Source: Polytrichum commune
Lineage: Eukaryota; Streptophyta; Polytrichopsida; Polytrichales; Polytrichaceae
Assembly (NCBI GenBank): GCA_950295325.1
Contig: OX485806.1
Coordinates: 58,399,169 to 58,463,168, forward strand
Direction: 5' to 3'
Length of the DNA: 64,000 nucleotides
Shown: in pieces, positions 48,432-58,755 of the stretch
Numbering within the stretch: the first letter of the stretch is position 1
How the letters are laid out: every line of letters begins with the position of its first letter
The notes under the pieces: generated by a model
The model's input: the letters and a program-made list of their open reading frames with translations, nothing else
The model's database searches: none
Told to the model about the DNA's origin: nothing
Translations under genes and position numbers: made by a program

Positions 48432-48543
48432 GGTCGGGGGCACATATATTTCGTGGTCATGGGTGAAATTCTTAGATTTATGAAAGACGAACTTTTGCGA
48501 AAGCATTTGTCCAAGATGTTTTCATTAAGCAACGACGAATGGA
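48432..48543 (+). pseudogene. Fragment derived from nuclear 18S rRNA
   Basis: About 110 bp follow the conserved central region of eukaryotic 18S rRNA. After GGTCGGGGGCA and TATTTCGT.GTCA comes GTGAAATTCTTAGATTTATG, then AAAGACGAAC, TGCGAAAGCATTTG, CCAAGATGTTTTCATTAA and CAACGACGAA. The functional molecule has TTGGATTTATG, CAACTGCGAAAG, GCCAAGGATG and TCAAGAACGAAAG, so this copy has several substitutions and small indels and is a pseudogene. Both sides leave rRNA homology abruptly. It lies just upstream of the 5'-truncated gypsy pol. Confidence 0.85.
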
Positions 48544-48689
48544 GGAAGGAATTAAAACTATAGTTGTAAAAGTTGAACAAATCTCTCGATTTGAACAATA
48601 GGTGATGGAGGAGTTTCGAGCTCAACATGTTTATGTTGCTTTGGCTTCCAAGTTTGGGAGGAATGAGGCACGGAGGATATTCTTACAAA

Positions 48690-51523
48690 AAAATTTAGCA
48701 CCTTGGACTTGAGATCCAGCTATCACTAGCTCCCATTACTTGTGGGAGATTGACTGAAAACTATATTTTGGGGAGTTGATAAAGATGGGAAGGATCAACT
48801 GTACCATTGGAAGTTTATTTTATTTGGCTTGAAGAATGCACCTGTTGAGTTTCAGAGAGTGATGGACCGGATCCTCTCTGGCTTGCCCTTCTCTTGGTGT
48901 TACATTGATGACGTAATCATCTTCAGCAGGTTACCATAGGAGCATGTGAGGCATTTGCAAGATATTTTTGAATCGTTGCAATGGTGGGGATTGCGCTTGC
49001 ACCATGGCAAATGCAAGTATATCTATGACCAATTGGCATATCTAGGACATATGATTATTCCAAGAGGTTTTGGGATATAGCAAGCTAAGGTGGACGCATT
49101 GCAAAAGATCCTACCACCAGTCGATGTGCAAAGACTTTGTATTTTCTTGGGTTTGGCAAATTACTACCGACGCTTCGTCAGGAACTTTAGCTTGATTACC
49201 AAGCCTCTCACCATTCTCACAAAAAAATACCAAATTGGACTTTAGGGTCATGAGCAACAACATGCATTCGAGACATTGAAGTAGAGACTGGGTGCGGCTC
49301 TAGTGCTTCGACGTCTTGATGTCTCCAAATCCTTCTAGGTGCATACGGATTGGAGTTTATTGGGTTCGCAAGCATTCCTCACTCAGAATTATGACTATGG
49401 TCGGGAGTATCTTATTGCTTATGCTTTGCGAAGCAACAACAATGCACAAGCCAATTATTTATTATATGAAGGAGAAGTGTTGGCGGCGGTGTGGGCTATT
49501 GCCCATTTTTGGCCATATCTCTATGGTTAGTGTTTTATTTTCATGATTATCCATCAACCGTTAGGGTTGCTCATAGAGTTGAATAAACACACTGACAAGC
49601 TTGCCAAATGGACTTTATTGCTCCAAGAATATGACTTTGAGGTGGTACATTGTGCCGGTGTTACCAACTTGGATGCAGATGGACTCTCACGCAATCCAAA
49701 TCCTTCAGAGAAGGACTTGACCGAAGCCAGGTGGCATGGAGATTGTGATTGAGAGGCGATTTGAGGTTGGCACATAACTGCCTATCTCATTTTGTTTTTT
49801 GAATTTGTTGCTGAGGTTTTGATATAAGGCTTACATGATGAGACTGATTGACCTCAAACTATTGTGGATATATAGGAAGATCTTCCCGTATTGCATAAGC
49901 TTCAATAATGGACTTTTTCCTCATCTATCTCGGTGATGGAAAGGGATAGGATTCGACATCAAATAACAAGATTCCGTTGGGAGAACGGTTTGTTATTTTG
50001 ATTGTGGTAAGATGGGACAAGGTGTATTGTTCCTAGACCAGATCAGAAGACCTTGTTGGTGCGACAAATGCACGAAGAACTTGGCCATTTTGGCATATGC
50101 AAGACACATTCGATGTTGCGTAGCCAATATTGGTGAACTGGCATGTATCAACATGTAACTGCTTATGTTGGGAGGTATGAAGTTTGTGTCCGGGTCAGAT
50201 ATAGCTTCAACACCTTGTCACCTCAACTGCAATCCAAACTTATCATGGAATTGGGCTACCGCTGGTCACTGGACTTTGCAAGACTGTTGGTTGTCACACC
50301 ACGTGAAGCAAAGTACGTGTTGGTGATGCTGGAGCATTTCAACAAGTGGATTGACCTTGTCCCTTTATCCCAAAACTCTGCAAAGTTCATTGCGACAACC
50401 TTTTTTTATCATATGTTGGCACATTTTGGAGCACCGACTGAGGTATTGACGGACCAGAGGGGAAAGTTCCTCAGTGTTTTTGAGGAGTTGCACTAAGGTT
50501 CTCATAGATCTCTGTACCACCTCGCAGAATCATCCGGAGGTAGATGGCTTGGTTGAAGGGGTCGTTTAGACAACCAAACGTGGCTTGAAATATGGATTAC
50601 TTCGGGGGAGCCATCGGGATTGGAACCTTATGTTGCCTTGGATTGCTATGGGCTATCGATTCAATAGGCAAGCCGCTCTGGCGTCGTACAACCCATACAA
50701 GTTGTTATATGGATATGAACTTATACTCTCGAGTTTTATTCAAGAAAAACTAGCTTTTGTTGTGGACTTGGATGATCCAAACGTTTGGGCCCAGTGTTTG
50801 TAGGAACGGGTTCAATTATTCTATAGGGCCATGCCTATAGCCATGGAAAATTTGTCCATTGCTCAACATTGTGACACATTGCGTTATGTAGGCATTTGTA
50901 GTGGTGTTTACCGACCTTAATTGCGGAGATTCCGTCAAGGGGATTATGTTGTTGTAAGAAGGTCGAGATGGCAGGCACCTATGACATTGGATGTCAGGGC
51001 GGGACGCACTGTCCTTCTAGTGAAGGAGGTGTTGCCGAGTGGTTTGTTGTTGTTAGAAGACAAGGATGGCAGAGAATGTCGCGAGCATTCCAAAAACTAT
51101 ACCCCATGTCATCTATGCATTGAGGGTATAATTTATCCTGAACTAGACGTCGTGCCAGAAGGTCTTCCATGTTTTGTCTGCGGGGAGAAGAACATAGGGG
51201 TTACTATGCTCTTGTGTGACCAGTGTCAACATGGTTGGCACATAGCATGCCTAAGGCCACCCCTGACTTTTTTACCATCTGGACAGTGGAATTGTCCTCG
51301 CTCTCAAGGATCTTCAATATCTAGTGTTTCCACCAGTCATACTCAAATGATCTTGTATGGTTTTTTTTGTGTTGTGCCTGCCCAAATGGATGAGGAATTA
51401 TGGTTTAGAAAAGCAATCGAACGTGAAACGGTGGAATTGATTCTTTGGAATCTACTGGCCAAACTTCAAAGGCGATTAAGGATGGGGTTCACACTACACC
51501 CAACCTACAATTCCTTGGGTTGA
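48690..51523 (+). pseudogene. Ty3/gypsy pol relic: reverse transcriptase, RNase H, integrase and PHD finger
   Basis: A decayed pol in several frames with many stops. In order: RT from KFSTLDLRSSYH (48693) through LYHWKFILFGLKNAPVEFQR and the catalytic YIDDVIIFS (about 48900), then LGLANYYRRFVRNFS; RNase H with HTDWSLLGSQAFLTQ and YEGEVLAAVWAIAHFWPYLYG (49340-49530), ending VTNLDADGLSRNP; the integrase zinc region QMHEELGHFG (about 50065); the core with SLDFARLL (Asp) and HFGAPTEVLTDQRG (Asp) at 50143-50496; and the integrase C-terminal part FRQGDYVVVRRSRWQAP (50925). A PHD finger follows at 51170-51301. Gag, protease and the start of RT are missing. Domain order RT-RNase H-integrase identifies Ty3/gypsy. 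Confidence 0.88.
51170..51301 (+). other. PHD zinc finger after gypsy integrase
   Basis: Within the 200-codon frame 50921-51523. The ligand pattern is CFVC, LLCDQC, GWHIAC, then WNCPRS. This is the Cys4-His-Cys3 arrangement of a PHD finger with seven of eight ligands kept; the last Cys (normally in CPxC) is Ser. The spacing and the aromatic residue before the last pair (QWNC) fit PHD and not RING. PHD fingers commonly read histone H3 tails, so in an integrase it might direct insertion to marked chromatin; that role is inference. Confidence 0.8.
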
Positions 51524-51639
51524 CGTTCACCATTCCAGTGGGTTGGAGAGCAATTTTTCATTATCCATGTCCTTTGGATTGGCATTGGTCCTAGCTGCTT
51601 GGCGGGGCTCCATAGTTAGCTAAGGGGGGCACATGGAGG

Positions 51640-51741
51640 TGTGTTGTGTATGTGTGCCTTTACTATGTTTTGGTTTTAATTGTTAATGGTGGTTGGTACT
51701 TGAGCTGCAATGACACACGATCGTTATTTATACAACACACA
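51640..51741 (+). repeat. Possible short 3' LTR of the PHD-bearing gypsy element
   Basis: A purine-rich tract AAGGGGGGCACATGGAGG (51622-51639) is followed directly by TGTGTTGTGTATG, and 100 bp later by TATACAACACACA. The two ends are inverted, as LTR termini are. If correct, the LTR is only about 100 bp. No 5' copy is visible in this window to confirm it. Confidence 0.35.
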
Positions 51742-51744
51742 TCA

Positions 51745-52741
51745 CAAGGGGAACCCATGAGTTCTACCTTGGGTCTATAATTTCAACCTAAGAGTACCAA
51801 GAAATTATTGTATTGTGTCATGATGGGTCATGCTAACAATGCAAAGGAATGCATCTTAGATTCGGAAAACTTAGTAGTGTGAGCGGAGAACAAATCTTGG
51901 AGATCAAAGAATTTGAATTACGATGGACAAATTTGATAGAAGGAATGCCTATGACCATGCAATTTTGAGATGTTTTGAGTTCAATTTGTTCAAATTATAC
52001 CCCAATCCCATGAAGATTATAACTTAATCTAATGCCACCAGCAAGTAAAACGTGAAGTCGTGGAAGAATGTATTTCTTATGAAAGTTCTTGTAGTGTGGT
52101 TTCTTAATGATTTAGGATTAAATTAAGGTTGACGTTAGCAAGCATAATGAAACATCAACATAAAATAAAGAACGAGTGGAATGGGTATTTGCTAAAGGTA
52201 GATGTAAACAAAACAAATGAACTCAAAAAAATTCAAATAAAAACATAGCATATGAGCTTGAGTCTCCAAACCGACGAGGCTTAATCAACAGCTTGGACTA
52301 TCATGTCTATCAGTATCCTCGCCCTGCTTGGCCTCTATGTCTAGGAAATACAAAACTAGTTTGTTGAAATGATGGGTGCAAAAAGGAGGTGAGGACGGTG
52401 TCTCCACAAAAAATGGGCAAACTCAGCAGCATGCGAAGGGAACTCAAACATCGTTGAAGGGGTTGCAAACATGTCCGTAGTGAGGATACGGATCGGATTC
52501 TCCTTTGGAACTCTGAACATACAAACCGAAAAAAAATAAACATGAGCACATGTAAAAAATTGCGATCCGAGAAGATAGAAATGCAAACAAACAAATTAGA
52601 AACCAACATCAAATTTACGCACACAACAAAACAAAATTCCGTTTCGCCATCTTCCGGGGAGGAGGAGCAAAAACGAACCCTTATTGTGGGGTAACTTGCC
52701 GGGAAGTGTGCTCCTGCTCAGGCTTATGCATGGGAAGGATG
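51745..52741. other. Unassigned DNA downstream of the gypsy relic
   Basis: No coding domain or terminal repeat recognised; frames at 52310-52624 (-) are unassigned. Confidence 0.35.
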
Positions 52742-52910
52742 TGTCGCGCACCTCTCCATGAGGAGTGTCTGAAGCACTATGGGCACAAGGGGACCCTGTA
52801 GTGACATCCGGGACTTGTGGCGCCGTTGGTGAGAAGGGCCAAATGATCCTAGTGTGGGTGAGGGCCATGGGCATTGGGAACGCCTCCCACCCACATAAAC
52901 TAGGAGGCAC
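52742..52910 (+). repeat. LTR-A fragment (first ~170 bp)
   Basis: Begins exactly at TGTCGCGCACCTCTCC, as 58756 does, and is colinear through GAACGCCTCCCACCCACA and AGGAGGCAC, then stops abruptly at the TGTGAGCCC end of an LTR-C sequence. Either LTR-C inserted into it or a deletion joined the two. Confidence 0.85.
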
Positions 52911-53216
52911 TGTGAGCCCAATATTGTGCCCACATGTGTTCTTAATCTTAAAATGATTAAAACCTTAGGCTTTTGATTTACATTGAATATTCAAAAAGAT
53001 AAAAAGATAAAAATGTTTGAGTTGAATTTAATGACTACTGTAGGAGTTACTTTGGGCTTGAGGCTAGAAGAATCAATTTGGGGATTAATTAATCGTTAGG
53101 TAAAGCTTACAGTTAATTGGGTTATGACTTAGGTTAGTATTTTTTTTTAGGATTGTGGCTTAGGCTAAAGTTAATTGTTCGTTTTAGGGTGAGAGTTATG
53201 TTGTTTAGAGGGGGGT
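52911..53216 (-). repeat. LTR-C terminal fragment
   Basis: Starts TGTGAGCCCAATATTGTGCC and carries CCCACATGTGTTCTTAA as in copy 1 (1503). Similarity cannot be followed past about 53216, where different sequence beginning TGTTGAATG takes over. The missing end means no target duplication can be checked. Confidence 0.7.
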
Positions 53217-55390
53217 GTTGAATGCTACATCACTCAACTACTCAACATCAAAAGGAAACAACAAAAGGGACATCTAAATGTTGAAGGAAACTTGAAGGAA
53301 GCACTGGAGAAGGTTGGAGAGAAGCGGAGCTTCGGAGAGACGTTCAACCACGGCTTTAAGGCACCCTCCACGGAAATACAAGGAAGTCGCGCGGTTATAG
53401 GGTCCCTTACCCACGGCAACGAGTCCCCTGCGGCTTAGTGAAAGAAACTTAGAATTTAGAGATAAATGATCATTATGTAAGTATGAAAGGACTTATATGA
53501 GGAGTATATAGGGGTATATAGGGATATTAGAAAGTATATAGGACTAGGATTACATTCCATTAGTATAAGTATACGAGATTTTGTTAAGACAATTATGGAA
53601 GAAGAATATTAAAAGAAATATTAAGAAGTATAAAGGACTATGGTACATTCTACTAGTATGATTATTGGAATTCAAATCAATCAATATGAAGATTTGATTG
53701 ATTCTAAAAAATGATTGGGAATGTAGCCACGACAAGAATATAGTAGAATCTTAGAAATACGAACATTAGAGTGGTAGAACGGTTATAACCGTTTGTGATG
53801 GACACCATCTACACATGTTGTAGATAGGTAGTTATCTAGATAAGCAAAGATCACAACCACTCTAATTATAGATTTTGGGTTAGGAAGAAAAGACTATATA
53901 AAGGGAGCAATTTAGGAGACTACACCTCATTTTCAATACAACGAAGCTATCTTAAATTTGAGTATCAAAAACACTTGAGTTCTTTTGTACCTCTCCTCTC
54001 GGAGCACTTTTGCAATATACTATTTTTTTTTGCACAAATATGTGTGATATATCTCTCTCTCTCTCAATTGGACTTACAAGTTGTTAAGCGGTACTTGGAA
54101 CTTAAGTGATTGAGCAATCGAGAGAAGAGTAGACTCTTTTGAGCAAGAATTCAAAAGAATAGTGTGAGGTTGGAGAACAAAGACTCAAAGAGACTTGAAG
54201 GATTAATGGAACTTTGAGAGATGTTGAATTAACCCTCAACGCTTGAAGGATAAATTGAGTAATCGTAGAGAAAATTATCTCTTAATAGGAAATTATGATC
54301 AAGTGACTGATTAAGTGGAAGTTGAATAACTTCCCAAAAGGGATTGAGAAGATTGAGTATGTGACATCTCTTAAAAGTGGAAGTGATCATTGAACTCCTC
54401 AAAAGGGAATTATCCAAATATAAAATGATAGAGTGATTAAGATTAAATTGATAAGAATTGCATGCATATTTCAATTAATTGAGAGTAAGACTTCTTGAAT
54501 ATTACTAAGAAAGAGATACGATTAATTGAGAGGAACTTCTCAATATAAACTACCTATATATATTATGTGTCTTATGCATGATAGTTGAACTTACTCATAT
54601 TCAATTCTTTAAGTAAATTGTAAGGATATTGACAAAGATATTATTGATACTAACATAACAAAGATTGATTGATTAACTACTCACAACAATTGTTATTGAA
54701 ACTTCTTACCTTTAAGATTCTTGTGAGTTGTTGGATGTCATTACAAGTGAATGATTAACTATCAAAGAGAAGAGTTCTCTCTCTTGAGCAAAACTCAAGA
54801 GAGTTATAATTACTCTCGTCATCAAGAAACACTTTGAAGTAGAAACGTGACATTGCAAAACAATCAATGTTGTTTTTTATATAAGGTTATAACTACTATA
54901 TGATACACATATCAAAGTTACAATATTATAAGTAGTAACACTTGAGCTTAAAAAAGAAGATTCAAGAACACAATATCTTTCTTATTATTATAAGTTCTGG
55001 AGTAATATTATAAAGTATGTGATTGATGTTTATGAACTACGAACTTAACTCCTTGAAGACTTATATAACCTATTGAAAATTATATTATTATCAACGATAT
55101 TGTTATACCTCTTGAAACCTTTTCTAATCTAATTGTTCTTATTATCAATGATGCCTTACATTGAGAGTAAGAATATATGATAATAAGATTGTGTTTACTC
55201 CAATAATTATATTCATATGACAAGAAGAAGAGAGAGAATACTAATTCGAGACCGAGCATATCAATGAGACATGGTAGTTCTCAGGCGAATATAAATTTAC
55301 ATGATGTCTCATCGTGAGTCTTCTTAGCTAATTATAAAGTAACGACCCACGAAGTGTATGGGTTGGAAGCAACATTACCCATTGAGTTCG
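53217..55390. other. Unassigned AT-rich DNA, possible worn LTR
   Basis: Contains a good TATA box (53895), a CTCTCT tract (54052-54065) and long AT-rich sequence with repeated GATTGATTGATT- and AAGAGAG-like words. No coding domain. It could be a long LTR or leader, but its ends were not found. Confidence 0.35.
53895..53902 (+). promoter_or_regulatory. TATA box, probably of a worn LTR
   Basis: TATATAAA followed by GGGAGCAATTTAGGAGACTACACCTCA, a context like a transcription start. No host coding region follows. Confidence 0.35.
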
Positions 55391-55392
55391 AG

Positions 55393-55765
55393 GTAAAATC
55401 ACTATGAGTCGCAGTGCAATCGCGGCTCACTAACAGTCAGTCCTTGAGAAATCAGTTGACAACATTGGAGGAACTTGATGAGAGGCGGAGAATGAGCACC
55501 CAACACATCGAGGCCATCCAAAGGTGAAGAAATATCACCTTCGATAAACGACACAAGAAAAAGACACTGAGGCCAGATATGATGGTGATGATTCAAGATG
55601 CTAGGAAGTTTGACTTCCCGGGTAAGTTTGATGCATGTTGGTTGGGCCTTATCTTGTTTGAGAGGTGTTTCCTAACAACTACCTTCAATTGGAAACCTTG
55701 AACGGGGAGAATTTCCCATCAAGGACGGCGGGAAATCAGTGCAGAGAATATAGGGCATGACATGA
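55393..55765 (+). pseudogene. Ty3/gypsy integrase C-terminal relic
   Basis: Plus-strand sequence reads FDKRHKKKTLRPDMMVMIQD, then ARKFDFPGKFDACWLG, followed after a frameshift by LQLETLNGENFP-like sequence. This is the tail of a gypsy integrase (the basic GDLVLxxxxxR...PGKFDxxWLGPYxV region). It is 5'-truncated with stops and at least one frameshift. It ends only about 50 bp before the LTR-C boundary at 55820, where a 3' LTR would be expected if both belonged to one plus-strand element. Confidence 0.72.
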
Positions 55766-55767
55766 CA

Positions 55768-55815
55768 CTTGCTTGCGAAGCAAGATATTCGGGATTCAGT
55801 CCCAGATGGTCGCCA
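55768..55815 (+). other. tRNA-Arg-like 3' half / candidate primer-binding site (read on minus)
   Basis: On the plus strand a 5-bp stem CTTGC/GCAAG with 7-nt loop TTGCGAA (55768-55784) is followed by GGGATTCAGTCCC and GATGGTCGCCA, resembling the anticodon arm, T arm and acceptor end with CCA of a tRNA. GGTCGCCA suits plant tRNA-Arg, and the loop would give anticodon GCG. On the minus strand this starts TGGCGACCATCTGGGA and lies 4 bp from the LTR-C end, where a primer-binding site belongs. The T-loop is too short and no 5' half exists, so it is not a tRNA gene. Confidence 0.45.
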
Positions 55816-56881
55816 ATTATATGAGCCCAAATAGTACGTTCACATGTGTAGTTATGTGTGGAAAATGTTAGATTTAGGATTTGATGCTCTTCGCCAATTA
55901 TACAAAACGTAAAAAGTGTGCAAGCTCTGAGTTTGGTTTGAATTTAGTATAGTAGGGTTAGGGGGTGTTCTAGTGTTTGAAGGACTAGTTAGAATTAATT
56001 GAATTCAGATTTTTAGGTGTTGAACCCTTAGTCTTTAGACTTCGATGCCGTGAGCTATGGGTCGGGGAAAGGGTTGGATGGTGTTCATTTAAGGCTGGGA
56101 CAGGGTTTATGTTGAGCACAAGGTGGTTACCAAGGATGAGTCTCAACTGGATTTCCGGATCCGGAGACAAGGGTCTCCTGCTCTCGGCAGGAGAGCTCTC
56201 TCTCCTCGAAGGGGGAGCTAGGAAGGGCGGCGGCGGCCAAAGAGCGGCGAGGGGGAGGGTCTCATGAGGCTTCGCTCCCGTTTTTGAGGTTGGGTTGATC
56301 TGCAGCGAAGAGGAGAGGCTACTGATCATCGATAACAGAGGGCTTGCAATGCGGGAATACAACTAAGGAGGCAGGGAATGGGAAGACAAAGGGGGGGTAG
56401 GATTCGGATGCTACTACTGGGATGAGCCAACTACCCACAGAACAATGCGCAGCAAGGCCAGGTACTAGGGGAATTGTACGAGGTTGAATTTGAGGTTTGA
56501 ATGTAGCCGGAGGCAGAGAGCTCAGGTGAGTGTAAAGGAAGGCAATGTGTATTGGAATTCAATTAGGAAGTGCAACATTCCGAATTCTAAGTGTAGGTTG
56601 CCTCCTGGGCGAAGCACTGCTGGATTAAAAAGGACAGGGGATAATCACAAAACAATACGGTGGGCATGGAGCCCAATTCAGCGACCAGGGGTTGCGCATT
56701 AACACAAAAATGGAATTCAGTGTGGTTGAGAGGTTCGGAGGCTGTCTACGAAGGGGGATTGAAGTCTTTCGGGTATTCGGCGAAGGTCCTTGTCAGCAGA
56801 AGCGGTGTGAGCTTCGGGTGAAGGTAGGCTGGCAGATTGATGAGGTCTGATCGCGAAGGAGGGAGCTGGAAGTAGGGGGAC

Positions 56882-58523
56882 TGTGAGGCCAAACCACCCA
56901 CCCTTAAGCGTCCTAGTCCGGGTGAGGGAATGGGTATCACATCCGTGTTTCCATACTCCATTTTACCAACTTCGTGAGACTCCATTACAATTCCATCAAT
57001 CATAGCACACTGTGAGGCCAAACCCACCACCCTTAAGCGTCCTAGTCCGGGTATGGGTTTGAGAATCACATGTCTTATGTCGAGAATCGTAGAAACATGA
57101 AATTCAACTTCAACTCTCCACCAATGCACTAGTCGTGCTAGTCTTTATTAAGTTCTTCCAAGAGTTCACAAGCACCCTTCCTCCTACTCACCCCTTAGAG
57201 CGTGTTCCACTCTCCATGTGAGAGTGACTAATTCACTACTCCTCATTTTTAATGATTTTCATTTATTTTGAAACTTTCTTAGCTTCACACTTTGCTTGAG
57301 ACAATGATGCCTCGATACCACTAGTATCGTGTATGGTTACTCCCTTAGCCGACTCAAGCTCCCAAGTCATAATCTTTGCCACACATGCCCTTGCCGATAT
57401 TCCTCTTGAGCTTTTGGTCTTAGCAAAACTTTCACTTATTGAATCCATGAATTAATGGCCAACTCCTCAGCTTGATAGCAACCCCGCACTTGATGCCCGC
57501 TCCGCAACTTAGTGTCAACTCCACGTTTAATGTCGACCCCGTAGCTTAACACCAACTTTGTATCTTAATGCTACCATGTAGCCACACACTTAATCAACAA
57601 TCTAAGGTAGGGTGTAGCTTGAACTAACCAAAGACTAATTAACTGGGAGGCTAATTAGGCTAGTAGGCATTAATTAACTAATAAACCTAGCTCTTAGCTG
57701 CGGTTACTTCTAACTAAATAAAGCCAGCTCCTTCATAAAGCCAGCTCCTTACTTCTAACTAAATAAAGCCAGCTCCTTCATAAAGCCAGCTCCCTACTTC
57801 TAACTAAATAAACCCAGCTCCTTCATAAACCCAGCTCTTTATTTCTAACTAAATAAACCCAGCTCCTTACTTCTAACTAAATAAACCCAGCTCCTTCATA
57901 AACCCAGCTCCTTACTTCTAACTAAATAAACCCAGTTCCTTACTTCTAATTAAATAAACCCAGCTCCTTCATAAACCCAACTCCCTACTTCTAACTAAAT
58001 AAACCCAGCTCCTTCATAAACCCAACTCCTTAGCTGCGGCTACTTCTAACTCCTAGAGAAGAGATAGAGAGAGAGAGAGGAAAAGAGAAAGAGAAGTGAA
58101 GAGAGGAGGAGGAAGAGGAAGAGAAGAGAGAAATGGAATGAGGGAGAGAAAGGAGGAGGGTGAGAGGATAGGAGTGAAGGAAGGTGCACCCAAGACCACA
58201 ACCTTCTAATCCTCTCCTACTTAGTAGAACCTTATCCTATCCACTAAACCCTCACCCCCTAAACCAACAAGAACATGTTCTAATTCAAACATTTAAATCA
58301 AAGGCACTTCCCCTTGCCTCATCAAGCACTACTCCTCTAATCAAAACACTCCCTAATGTCACTAAGGTTCTAATTCACCACACAAAGTGGCTTAAGGCCT
58401 AAACATAAATCCACACCAAGCCTCACTCTTTTTATACTTTTGATTGTTTCAATAACACTCCAATTGCAATTCTAATTAAATTCTAAACATAAAACAAATA
58501 TGAGCACTCATTTTGGGCTCATA
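56882..58523 (+). repeat. Solo LTR, family LTR-C (copy 3), nested
   Basis: From TGTGAGGCCAAACCACCC to TTTTGGGCTCATA, flanked by the perfect 5-bp duplication GGGAC (56877-56881 and 58524-58528). Its first ~128 bp are repeated in tandem: TGTGAGGCCAAACC...TCCTAGTCCGGGT occurs at 56882 and again at 57011. A tandem array of AAATAAA.CCAGCTCCTTCAT units lies at 57713-58045 and a GA-rich stretch at 58060-58165. It is 1642 bp long, inserted in the older LTR-C at 55820-60125. Confidence 0.88.
57713..58045 (+). repeat. Minisatellite inside LTR-C copy 3
   Basis: About ten alternating units built from TTACTTCTAACTAAATAAA and CCAGCTCCTTCATAAA, with AGCC changing to ACCC along the array. The homologous place in copy 4 carries a different array (62290-62520). 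Confidence 0.88.
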
Positions 58524-58755
58524 GGGACGCGCACTGGAGTCGGCCGAGGCCCCTGGAATGGGAGTACAGGTGAGAGCAAGAGCCTCTGACGGGCACCAAA
58601 GGGCATTGACGGGTTCAATGCCCAGGTGAACAACGTTGTTTCAATCTCAACCGGCCGAGACTGAGGGGAAGACAACCTTACAGGGGGGTGAGACAATAGG
58701 TTTGGGAGCTGGGATTGGGTAGTAAAGGGGTGGATTAGTGGGGGTTGTAAGTGAA

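Noticed and set aside
55768-55815. A genuine tRNA gene
   Set aside because: Only a 3' half is present, the T-loop is too short, no D arm or 5' acceptor strand pairs with it, and CCA is in the DNA.
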